From: Chara braunii
Taxonomy: Eukaryota > Streptophyta > Charophyceae > Charales > Characeae
Reading direction: 5' to 3'
DNA length: 25,872 nt
Assembly: GCA_003427395.1 (NCBI GenBank)
Contig: BFEA01000158.1
Span: 1,873,027 to 1,898,898, forward strand
Below are positions 18,316 to 25,872 of the stretch, piece by piece. Numbering within the stretch: position 1 is the first letter of the stretch; every line of letters begins with the position of its first letter. The notes beneath the pieces were generated by a model, which did not search any database, had not been told where the DNA came from, and saw only the letters and a program-made list of their open reading frames with translations. The position numbers and the translations under genes are program-made.

Positions 18316-18410
18316 GATGATGGTTCTGTTTATCACCCCACCCAACCCGATTGTACTGTCTAAGCAGAGGAGAGGGCGCCGTCCGCGACGGCGGCGGAAA
18401 GCAGAGTAGA
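18261..18410. repeat. 40-bp direct repeat spanning the gene's start codon
   Basis: 18261-18300 (inside exon 1) and 18371-18410 (upstream) share AGAGGGCGCCGTCCGCGACG, GCGGCGGAAAGC and AGAGTAGA-like ends, with one mismatch in 40 bp and an offset of 110 bp. The start codon at 18315 lies between them. The offset is not a multiple of three, so the upstream copy does not extend the reading frame. Confidence 0.9.
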
Positions 18411-18907
18411 TTCAATGGAACACAATGTCACGAACGAAACTAATCTACCGAATTTTCGGTCGAATTTCAATTACAACTAGTCCGACCAAAAAAAAAAAAA
18501 CACTTCAAAAAAGAGAAAACCTACCTGCCTGGGTGAGGGGTGTAATTCCTGCACAAAAGCTTAAGCACAGGGAAATGATCCCCCTATGTAAACAAGACCT
18601 TTGCTGTAAGTGGGGGGGGGGGGCTGGCGAAGAGGGTGAAATTTTAAAAAGTGAAATAAATTAATTAAAAAAAAAAAAAAAAAGCAAACAGAAAGACGCT
18701 TCCGATATCCTGGATTCGCCAGTCGCGATTTCGACACTGACATTGAAGACCGGCGGCCTGCTCTCAACAAAAGATCGAGTATTTAACATCCAAAAAAAAC
18801 ACTACATTTGCCTTATTGATATATCTGCACCATTATTATGCCGACAAATAGCCTGCAATACCGACATCGGGCAACTCTGATAACCGAGAGAGATAGAGTA
18901 CCAGACA
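18411..18907. other. Upstream region of the fusion gene
   Basis: It probably contains the promoter and 5' UTR, but no TATA box or start site can be placed with confidence. Visible are a CCGAATTTTCGG palindrome near 18449, a G-run near 18612 and an A-run of about 17 bases near 18667. No other gene is seen. Confidence 0.4.
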
Positions 18908-18933
18908 CAGAGAGAGAGAGAGAGAGAGAGAGA
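18908..18933. repeat. (AG)n microsatellite
   Basis: About 13 AG units. Confidence 0.95.
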
Positions 18934-19381
18934 TTCCAAGAGCGATAAGGTTTCCTATTTTACGCCGGGGGAGTGCAAACAAGTGTCCGAGTGTAGAATG
19001 TATCTGCAAGACGACGTGCGCCTCCTGTGCCTTTCCATAGCAATGACTACCTACAGAGTGCAGATGGGAGAGAGAGGAGACTGAAAAACGAGAGACAGCG
19101 AGAAAAGAGGCTGAGAAACACAGAGAAAGTGAGAGAGAGGATTGGGGGACGGAGGTAGGGAGGGAGGGTTTCTGAGTTTCTCCCGGAGAAATGCCGCGAC
19201 TGACACCCGGTATACTCTGGACTGTACGTCGCCGAGCGAGAAACTATTCAGAAAACGTAACACATGGTCGGTTCTACTGCCGCCGCTTGAACCCCTTTTT
19301 TCAAGCACGTCCGTCGGCTCTCGCCCACTCTTGTCCCCTTCTTGCCCGTTCACGCACTTTCCCCTCTCCCCCCCTCTCCCC

Positions 19382-19383
<2 letters not shown>

Positions 19384-19444
<61 letters not shown>
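19384..19444. repeat. (TG)n microsatellite
   Basis: About 30 uninterrupted TG units, followed by GCGTGCGTGC. Open frames crossing it are meaningless Cys-Val or His-Thr repeats. Confidence 0.97.
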
Positions 19445-19448
<4 letters not shown>

Positions 19449-19717
19449 CGTGCTGGGTGTGCGTGGGTGCTCGCCTCCGTGCGTCTCTGTGTTTTGCCCA
19501 GCACGGGCGACCATCGCTTCTCTGGTCCGGGTATTCCACGTGTACCACACAACATTAGCCTACATTCAATGACCGACAGATCGATAGTTCGGGATCACCA
19601 GCCGGCAGATATGGTTGCCTTTGATCTCTGTTAGCGCCGCCTCCTGCTGCTCTCCGGTCCGCCAGCTGACGTGGAGAGACGAATTCGAGAGAAACTGCCG
19701 CCAACGCCAAAGATCCA

Positions 19718-19726
19718 TCTCTCTCT

Positions 19727-19776
<50 letters not shown>
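19718..19776. repeat. (CT)n then (AC)n compound microsatellite
   Basis: A CT run of about 11 units changes abruptly to an AC run of about 17 units. Confidence 0.95.
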
Positions 19777-19779
<3 letters not shown>

Positions 19780-20146
19780 CCGACTCCGCTTACACCGAAA
19801 GCGCAGGGAATAAATCAGTGGCGGTTTTTCCCCCCATCAACGAAAAACCTGAAATCATCGCCAGGCGTCCTGGTATATCTCACCCGGGATCAAAACTCTC
19901 AAACGCGCACGCACAGTCCGACATTTGATGACGGCATCAGAAGCTGTTGATATTCATTCCCGTCAGCTCGCCGTCTCATGTTCGGTGTACATGTTCGTAT
20001 CTGGCGGGTAGTGTTTTTCAGCTTCTTCTCGCGGTTCATGTTCCAATCACGACCGACGGAATTTGCCGTCTACCGCTCATATGTCAAATGTAATATTCAA
20101 AAAAAAAAAAAAAAAAAAAAGTAAAATTCAACCCCGCCACCTACCG

Positions 20147-20314
20147 GGGGCGAGGTCCCACTCGCAAAGAGGATTGGCTTGAATGCCCGAATCTGGACGT
20201 GTATGACGACAGATGCAGAAAACCGTGACTGATCTGCTTTTTTGCATCTCCGCCAAGAACCTATCCAGATTCCGGCTCCTAATTCGATCCTCTTTGCTAG
20301 TGGGACCCCGCCCC
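20147..20314. mobile_element. GAGGTCCCACT-family MITE, copy 1
   Basis: A 168-bp hairpin element. The left end GGGGCGAGGTCCCACTCGCA, then AAGAGGAT, pairs with the right end, whose complement is GGGGCGGGGTCCCACTAGCA then AAGAGGAT. Inner arms also pair (CGAATCTGGA with TCCAGATTC, GATGCAGAAAA with TTTTTTGCATC). A 22-A run ends 26 bp to the left. It encodes no protein. Confidence 0.75.
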
Positions 20315-20679
20315 GGCCCTCATTCTAGTTCTACCGTAGGCGGGCACTCGTCTCCCGGCCCGCCTTCTGCTGTGGCCAATTCCCAATTTCCCGCCCCTCG
20401 TGCCCTCCCCTTCAACCCCGTTCCCCTTCCTCTTTCCCCGACCGCCGCTTTCCGATTCCGACTCCAGCCCCACTGACTCTCCTACGCCCTTTTCGGCGGG
20501 TCTAGAACTACCGTACGTATATAGCATCAGTTCGGTCAGACAGTAACAATCACGGGGAAGGAAAGAGGATAATCGCGCACTCTGCGCGGGGTCATCGTCC
20601 TAATGACCGCCGCCGCAGGCGTCGGCACCGTTTGGCCTCCTCCGATTCCAAATGGTCCAATTCCGACTTTCGGTTCTCT

Positions 20680-20862
20680 GGGCGTGGTCCCGCTGGTAGG
20701 TAGCAAAGAGGATCGGATCGAATGCCTGAATCTGGACGAGGATATGGAGATGTGCAGGAAATCGAGATTGAAATGCTTTTCCGCATCTCTGCATAAAACA
20801 CACACATCCAGATTCAGTAGGTCGACTCTATCCTTTTTGGTACGGTAGTGGGACCTCGTCCC
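20680..20862. mobile_element. GAGGTCCCACT-family MITE, copy 2
   Basis: This shares with copy 1 the AGCAAAGAGGATCG stretch, the CTGAATCTGGACG stretch, inner arms around TGCAGGAAATCG and CCGCATCTCTGC, and ends related to GGTCCCAC. It is about 183 bp, with a few internal indels. It ends 25 bp before the U6 copy at 20888. Confidence 0.72.
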
Positions 20863-20887
20863 TGCAGTCTGAAGAGAAGGTGGAAAA

Positions 20888-20980
20888 GTCCTTCGGGAAA
20901 CGGAACGATACAGAGTAATGGGAACGATACAGCATGGCCTCTGCGCAAGGATGACACGCATAAATCGAGACGAGAAATGG
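20888..20980 (+). pseudogene. U6 snRNA-derived copy with internal duplication and deletion
   Basis: The 5' end GTCCTTCGGG and the 3' half (AGCATGGCCTCTGCGCAAGG, ATGACACGCATAAATCGAGA, GAAATGG) match U6 well. The middle is broken: GGAACGATACAG appears twice and the GAGAAGATT region is lost. A 23-A run lies at 21043-21065, about 60 bp downstream, as might remain from reverse transcription of a longer polyadenylated RNA. Not functional. Confidence 0.8.
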
Positions 20981-21042
20981 AGAAAAGGTGGAACAGAGGG
21001 CCTCGCCACACCACTAAAAATAATAAAGGTGACCAACTTCTC

Positions 21043-21065
21043 AAAAAAAAAAAAAAAAAAAAAAA
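21043..21065. repeat. Homopolymer A23
   Basis: A 23-base A run downstream of the U6 copy; possibly a retro-insertion tail. Confidence 0.9.
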
Positions 21066-21666
21066 GGGAAGAATGACGACCTATCAACCGGCTCCAAACA
21101 GCCATGCAATCAGGTGCCCATCCCAGAATCGGCGAATACCCAGCACCCAGCACCACGTGCCACGGGCTGGGAGACAACGTCCTCAGGGCCGCCAGCCACC
21201 GACGTTCTCTCTATCCGTGCAAGCAGCTCGGCGACCTTCATCCCCAACCTCATTGGCTGCCTGGTGCTGCAGTCGAACCCATGCGCTATGGATCATCAGT
21301 TAGCATTTGTGTACCACTCACCCACATGAGCTGAAGCGCCTTCCAGGTTATCTTTGCGTTCGCTGTAAATGCCTGCACCTGTGACTGTGAGTCCCCAAAA
21401 GGCTGGGAAGAGAACAGATCTCACATAATTTGCAGATCTGTGATTGTAGACCTGCTGTTGACGCTACCCGCAGTGAGGGAATTCGGCCCACTGCTTAGAA
21501 GCCAGTTGTGTGTGGAAATCTCGGATTGGAGATGTTCCAGAGAACAATTGCCGTGTATTGCAACGGTGAGCCTACAATATATGCCAGTCACAGCTGAGTG
21601 CCAATCAAGAGCATCAAGGCTGTAATTGGAGAAAAGCAGTGGTGGTAGTACCGCTAGGAGGGAATA
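21066..21666. other. No recognisable gene
   Basis: Unique sequence. Short open frames resemble no family I know. Confidence 0.35.
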
Positions 21667-21840
21667 AACCAGCAAGAATGCAGATCTGAGCCCAGCCAAG
21701 CCACCCAGCGCAAGCTCACTCGGAAGAGGCGAGAGTATTGCATGAGCAAACCGAGTCCACCAGCAAGATCTGAGCCCAGCCACCCGGCCCAAGCTCGCTT
21801 GGAAGGTGCGATGCGAGAGTGAATGCATAAGCAAACCTGT
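21667..21840. repeat. Imperfect tandem duplication, about 85-90 bp unit
   Basis: Two successive units share CAGCAAG, AGATCTGAGCCCAGCCA, CCAAGCTCGCT/GCAAGCTCACT, GGAAG, GCGAGAGT and GCATAAGCAAACC/GCATGAGCAAACC words. No protein family is recognisable in any frame. Confidence 0.65.
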
Positions 21841-22777
21841 GCGGACACAACAGACCCGCAACAGGGGCCAACCCATAGCCATCACCCTCGACGGCAGCTA
21901 TTCTGAACAAGGAGCTCATGACGGCAGCACATCAATCATCCTTGTTGCTCACTCCTTCCCTTCACCACCACTTGCTCCACCATCTCTACTTCTTTACCAT
22001 CACTACTTTCCATCAGTGTGTGATGACCCGACCAAACACGGACTGAAACACACAGCTGATTTCTGAGTTTTGCTCAGAGACTGAATGTCTTGCTGAGTTT
22101 CCCGCTTGCTACTAAGTTCTATAAGTCTGTGTGTGTGCACTCTTGCTGGTCTGCATATCTGTCCGAGTGCTTGATGGCTTGAGTGTGTGTGTGACCCGCA
22201 AGGGCACTTGTTCTTTCGACGGGCCCTCATGGCCGGTACTTACCTGTGGCCGTGACATTGAGGATTGTAGTGGGGAAAACACTCAACTGGCGGGGGAAGA
22301 GGCCTGCAACACTTGAAGCAGCAGGGAAACACTCGAGTAGCAGGTAGGCCAGTACCACACCCTGAAGAGGTAGATGTGCCGGGTACTTGAGGCCGAGCAG
22401 AAGAAGACAAAAGTGGAATTTATAGAGGACCAGTAGTTGTAGGCTGGGTCTAGGCGGGTACCAGTCCAACCAGTCTGAGTCTAGGGCCTGTACGGGCAAT
22501 ATCAGAGTCTGCAATGATGTTTCCCTGAGAAAGGGAGGGTGTACCGGTTGCTTGGAAGGCCGAGCGGCCTGGAAGTCACCGCCCAAAAGGCAAGCAGACC
22601 GTTATATCTCCAGGCCGGGAGAAGAGCCCAGCCACATTGTCGGTGTGCAAGTTTGGCGACACACTGGTTGGAGCGCTGGCTTGAGCAGAGCTAGCAAGAG
22701 CAGCGCTGCTGGGGAAGGAGCAAGGACACGGAGGAGGAAGAAGACCAGGAGGAACGCGGAGCGCCAGAGGTACTTAC
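21841..22777. other. No firmly recognised gene
   Basis: It contains the donor-like site at 22243 (minus) and a short TG-rich stretch near 22125-22190. If the candidate exon at 22778-22960 is real, its later exons would lie here. Confidence 0.35.
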
Positions 22778-22960
22778 CTGGCTATGGTGGCAGCCATCTT
22801 CATCACCTTGGTGGGCACTGCAGCAAGAAGGTCCCCGTGGGGGCAGAGCTACACCAAAAAGCTTCGAGGCAGAGTCAGGCGTGGCGGCCTGAGCTAGAGC
22901 AGCCATAGCTGCTTTGCGTTGTCCTTTGGACATCAGGGCAAGGCCCAAGTAGTCCGCCAT
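22778..22960 (-). CDS. Candidate first exon of an unknown gene
   Basis: An ATG in a plant-like context (ATGGCGG) opens a 61-codon frame (MADYLGLALMSKGQRKAAMA, then ALAQAA and further on CSAHQGDEDG) that ends in phase 0 at a perfect donor, CAG|GTAAGT. A second perfect donor of the same kind (ACAG|GTAAGTACC) lies downstream at 22243, which could close a second exon. I do not recognise the protein. It may be a real gene upstream of the fusion gene or part of an old transposon transcript. No acceptor was placed. Confidence 0.3.
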
Positions 22961-23149
22961 AGTCTCGGCCTATGAGAGTGAAGAGTGAGGGAGGTGGCCA
23001 TGGCTATGGTGGACCTCAAGTGATACTTGCAGTAGAAGAGGGATTCGGACATTGGTTCTGGTTCAGCCATTCAACATTGTACTATTATTTCCTGTGTGAA
23101 TAAGAGAGGAGGAGTAAAGAAGGAAGAGACTGTTTGGCGAAGAAGAAAA

Positions 23150-23386
23150 GCGTTGTTAACTGCTCGTATTTTGTTTGTTTCATCAATATATTCTCAAGTA
23201 CCAGTCTTCATGATCTTCTTAATAGAATCAAAACATATTTCAGTAAAAGCCTGTATCAAAAATCGTCGTTCTTTTCTTTTTTTCTCAGTCTTAATAGCAG
23301 CTTTTTTAACTCCTCCAGACATTTGGTTTCAATTTTTGTGTGTTTTACCTATTTATGGTGTGATAGAGTTAGCTATATTTTATGCA
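23150..23386 (+). pseudogene. tatC: Mitochondrial tatC (mttB) fragment (NUMT)
   Basis: The frame reads LLTARILFVSSIYSQVPVFM, then a variable stretch, then FLTPPDIWFQF and IYGVIELAIFYA. This is the C-terminal half of TatC, the twin-arginine translocase membrane subunit encoded in many plant and algal mitochondrial genomes: the TPPDI motif and the following transmembrane segment are typical. The N-terminal half is absent, and at 23382-23386 the sequence switches into plastid 16S rRNA, so the fragment is not a functional gene. The frame itself is still open, which suggests a fairly recent insertion. Confidence 0.8.
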
Positions 23387-23614
23387 GGCGAGTTGCAGCC
23401 TGCAATCCGAACTGAGACCGGGTTTTTGAGGTTAGCTCGCCTTCGCAGGGTTGCAACTCTTTGTCCCGGCCATTATAGCACGTGTGTCGCCCAGGATGTA
23501 AGGGGCATGCTGACTTGATGTCATCCTCACCTTCCTCCGGATTATCACCGACAGTCGCTCTAGAGTTTCATAATGTCAACTAGAAACGAGGGTTGCGCTC
23601 ATTGCGGGACTTAA
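23382..23614 (-). pseudogene. rrn16: Plastid 16S rRNA fragment (NUPT)
   Basis: The minus strand reads TTAAGTCCCGCAATGAGCGC, then CGGAGGAAGGTGAGGATGAC, TGGGCGACACACGTGCTATA, ATGGCCGGGACAAAGAG, GAGCTAACCTCAAAAACCCG and TTCGGATTGCAGGCTGCAAC. This is the 3'-domain region of SSU rRNA. GGCCGGGACAAAG and AGCTAACC fit plastid or cyanobacterial rather than plant mitochondrial 18S sequence. It ends abruptly at the TTAA (23611-23614), and substitutions from the usual plastid sequence are present. It shares ATGCA with the end of the tatC fragment at the junction. Confidence 0.88.
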
Positions 23615-24263
23615 TATAATTGTTGGTATCAGAAATNCTGTCAAGGTAAAAGTACTATCATGTTTTGGATCGCAGTCAATTTGTAATATAACATTTTTCT
23701 ATACTGGTGTACATCATTTTCTTCTTCTTCTTACCCTCTCTCTCCTCTCAAGTTCATTCATTTATTTCTGCAATTGAACGACATTGTATTATATTATGAA
23801 GTATAACAACTTCAACATTGTCAGCATAAATACTCTAACAATGGTCTTTTCGCGTTCTTCATGCATGTTGCATAAAGGGAACGTCGAATGAGTTATGTTT
23901 GCGTGTCGTCAGGTGGCACACCTGTTTATGTATTGGCTAGTTCTTAGTACATCCCACACTGTTGGGAATTTATCAAACTTTTACTTTTTCCAATGTACAG
24001 CACTCAAACAAATTAAACTATAAACAAATCTTGAAAATAAGAATTGGTATAAAGTTTTACATCAAGCTTCAAGTTGTATTGAACAATAGCAACAACATAC
24101 TTTATAAAAATGAAAACATATTTTGTTCACTTAGGCACCATGCCGCATATAACAACTTACAACAAATGATACTTGAAACAGTGCGGTATAGAGCCATATA
24201 TATATTTATCTATATATTTTTTTATTTATCGAATAATGTGTAATTTTTGTTTGTATATTCATA
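23615..24263. other. AT-rich region without recognised gene
   Basis: This is strongly AT-rich and follows the organelle chimera. It holds one unknown base at 23637 and a CTT-rich patch near 23730-23760. It might include more organelle DNA, but I could not identify any mitochondrial or plastid gene in it. Confidence 0.4.
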
Positions 24264-24680
24264 TAGACTACCAACCGGGGCGTCTGGGTCACCCTATTTT
24301 CTCAGACGGCCAAGGCGTGCAAGGACAAAGGAAGGTCGTAGCAAAAAAAAAAGAAAAAAAAAAGGTAACTTCAGTAGAGTCACAAAAACGAGTTATAATT
24401 GCAGTATGGGGCAAAATACAATTTTCAATTGCACTTCGGGCACCCGACCTGGCCAGAAAGCTGGGTTGTATACATTGCCCAAGCTGCAATCCGAAACTGT
24501 ATCTTGGCCCATACTGCAATTATAACTCATTTTTATGACTCCCACGTAGTTTCCTCACCCAAATTTAAAAAAAATCAAAAAACAAATATGTTGTGCAGAA
24601 AAATAAACTGAGCAACTTTTGCCTCAGGAACATATCGAAAATTTTTACCATTTAAAAAAATAAGTTAAAAACTACACTAA
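24264..24680. mobile_element. CTAGGCTACCAG-family MITE, copy C (interrupted)
   Basis: The left end (AGACTACCAACCGGGGC, TGGGTCACCCTATTTTCTCA, CGTGCAAGGACAAAGGAAGG) matches copy B's left half, and the right part (TGTTGTGCAGAAAAATAAAC, CAACTTTTGCCTCAGGAACA) matches its core. The two parts are separated by a second hairpin element at about 24364-24554. The right terminus is missing where copy D begins. Confidence 0.75.
24364..24554. mobile_element. Nested hairpin MITE inside copy C
   Basis: Inner arms GAGTCACAAAAACGAGTTAT, then AATTGCAGTATGGGGC, and the complement of GCCCATACTGCAATTATAAC, then TCATTTTTATGACTC, pair almost perfectly (24377-24411 with 24507-24541). Weaker pairing extends outward to about 24364 and 24554 and inward to give arms of about 75 bp. 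Its insertion into copy C dates it as the younger element. Confidence 0.8.
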
Positions 24681-24921
24681 CAGTTGAGCCACCCGGGGTC
24701 CGGGTGACCAGCCCGTGCAAGGACAAAAGAATGTGACAACAAAAAAACAAAAAACTCAAAAAAATTCCCAAAAAAACTATGGTATGCAGAAAAACAAATT
24801 GAACAACGTTTGCCTCATAGTCACGCCGAAATTCCTTACGAAATTTACAATATAAAATAAAATCTTCATTTTTTTTTTTGCCCGGTCGGGCAAGTGACCC
24901 TGGGCCACTACGGTAGCCTAG
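24681..24921. mobile_element. CTAGGCTACCAG-family MITE, copy D (left end truncated)
   Basis: It contains the family's CCCGTGCAAGGACAAAAGAA, TATGCAGAAAAACAAATTGA and ACAACGTTTGCCTCATAGTC blocks and the right terminus CGGTAGCCTAG. The left CTAGGCTACCAG end is lost. It lies in tandem and in the same orientation with copy C. Confidence 0.75.
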
Positions 24922-24939
24922 GTTATATATATATATTCG

Positions 24940-25170
24940 GTGAAACTCCGACGAAACAGTTTGTCACAGCCCTTCGTTTGTTGTCCTCTTCTCTCTCTCT
25001 GCCTACGGTTTTACCGGGCAGTTCTGTTTGTGATGATATATATATATATATATATATATATGTGAAACTCCGACGAAACAGTTTGTCATAGCCCCTCGTT
25101 TGTTGTCCTCTTCTCCCTCTCTGCCTACGGTTTACCGGGCAGTTCTATTTGATGATATATATGTTTATAT
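24940..25170. repeat. Tandem duplication of about 122 bp with internal (TA)n
   Basis: Two units begin GTGAAACTCCGACGAAACAG and share CGTTTGTTGTCCTCTTCTC, TCTGCCTACGGTTT and TACCGGGCAGTTCT. Each ends in a TA microsatellite (25036-25061 in the first). The copies differ by few bases. Confidence 0.85.
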
Positions 25171-25189
25171 GTTTGTGACGATATATATA

Positions 25190-25372
25190 CTAGGCTACCA
25201 GAGTGGCCCGGGGTCATTTGCCCGCCCGGGCCAAAACAAAATAAAATAATAAAAATAATAAAATTATTTTTACATTTTATTTTTTATTCTAAATTTGGTG
25301 AAGAATGTAGATGTGACCCTAAGGCAAAAGTTGTTCACTTTATTTTTCTGCATAACATCTGTTTTTTTCGGA

Positions 25373-25403
<31 letters not shown>

Positions 25404-25468
25404 GGACCTTCTCTGGTCCTTGCACGGCCTGGCCATCCAGGACCCGGGCAGCCCGGCTGGTAGCCTAG
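25190..25468. mobile_element. CTAGGCTACCAG-family MITE, copy E
   Basis: This is a complete 279-bp copy with ends CTAGGCTACCAGAGTGGCCC and GGGCAGCCCGGCTGGTAGCC followed by TAG, in the same orientation as copy A. The core AATTTGGTGAAGAATGTAGA, then TGTGACCCTAAGGCAAAAGT, matches A closely. It includes a T-run of about 26. Confidence 0.88.
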
Positions 25469-25495
25469 TCTATCTATATATATGTATATATATAT

Positions 25496-25872
25496 ATACC
25501 AGGTTACCTGACCGAACGGTCGGTGCGGGCCGGGCAGGCCCCCGAACGTTCAGGCGTTCGGGGTTCCGTTCGGGGCCGAACACCTCCAGGTTAGGCCCCC
25601 GCCAAAAAATGTTTCGGGGCCTAAAAATAAGTTTGTTTTTCTGAATAGTTTTTTGTGAGTTCTATATGATGTAACCTACGCGCCTATAAATTTTGAAGTC
25701 ATTCTGCTAAGCGAAAAAAACATTAAACATCGTCAAAGATGGGGGTGTCAAAACGTGCTCGCCCACTCACTATTTTGTTTTTTTTCACTTTTAACGTTTT
25801 GTTTTCACTTTATTTCGGGGCCTAAAAAAAAATATTAGTTTTTTGAAAAATTTGTAATGAGTTATTGATTTT
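25496..25872. mobile_element. Possible transposon terminal region running off the window
   Basis: A cluster of CCGAAC/GTTCGG words in both orientations (25511-25585), including CCCCGAACG-TTCAGG-CGTTCGGGG, is followed by AT-rich sequence. TTTCGGGGCCTAAAAA occurs at about 25612 and again at about 25814. Clustered subterminal repeats of this kind are common at DNA transposon ends. No coding sequence is seen, so the class is not determined. Confidence 0.4.

Noticed and set aside
3820-18345. Bacterial contamination as the source of the BtuF-like and asparagine-synthase sequences
   Set aside because: The domains are split by spliceosomal-type introns with good borders, carry low-complexity insertions and sit among eukaryotic SINEs, MITEs and organelle insertions.
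19142-19634. Open frames crossing the TG microsatellite
   Set aside because: Cys-Val or His-Thr repeats from a dinucleotide repeat; not a gene.
21265-21310. Minus-strand box-B-like GGTTCGACTGC as another SINE or tRNA
   Set aside because: Imperfect box B and no convincing box A at the right distance.
23096-23518. A 140-codon open frame as one functional membrane protein gene
   Set aside because: The frame starts in unrelated sequence, covers only the C-terminal half of TatC, and then reads through antisense plastid 16S rRNA.

Overview
The window looks like nuclear DNA of a green-lineage eukaryote. A charophyte alga of the Chara type is my best guess, though the species is inferred and not proven. 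The reasons are one protein-coding gene split by very long introns, U6 snRNA-derived copies, a tRNA-headed SINE, many short inverted-repeat elements, and decayed pieces of plastid (rps14, 16S rRNA) and mitochondrial (tatC/mttB) DNA. No prokaryotic gene layout is present.

One gene dominates and runs on the minus strand. Exon 1 (18315 to 17539) and exon 2 (6060 to 3824) are joined across an 11,478-bp intron with good GT and AG borders. The predicted protein fuses a BtuF-like substrate-binding domain with no clear signal peptide (about residues 51-428), a Gly/Ser/Arg-rich linker of about 400 residues, and an asparagine-synthase-type ATP-pyrophosphatase domain (from about residue 841). The sequence leaves the window after the GDGADEVFAG motif at another good donor, so the C-terminus lies beyond position 1.

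Region by region: 1-3823 is the next intron, mostly unique or low-complexity sequence with one small MITE. 3824-6060 is exon 2. 6061-17538 is the giant intron, which holds MITE and foldback hairpins, an rps14 plastid fragment, a 426-bp SINE with 13-bp target duplications, three U6-derived copies, a 111-bp gap and two sequencing-library adapter artefacts. 17539-18315 is exon 1. 18316-25872 is upstream DNA with microsatellites, a pair of related hairpin elements, a fourth U6 copy, one weak candidate first exon (minus, 22960-22778), a mitochondrial tatC/plastid 16S chimera (23150-23614) and a cluster of related MITEs to the right edge.

The two adapter sites (13001-13038 and 15445-15463) are each flanked by perfect duplicated sequence, so the assembly is locally wrong there and the measured intron length is approximate. 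The most interesting biology is the substrate-binding/asparagine-synthase fusion protein. Next are the mixed mitochondrial-plastid insertion and the clustered U6 copies.
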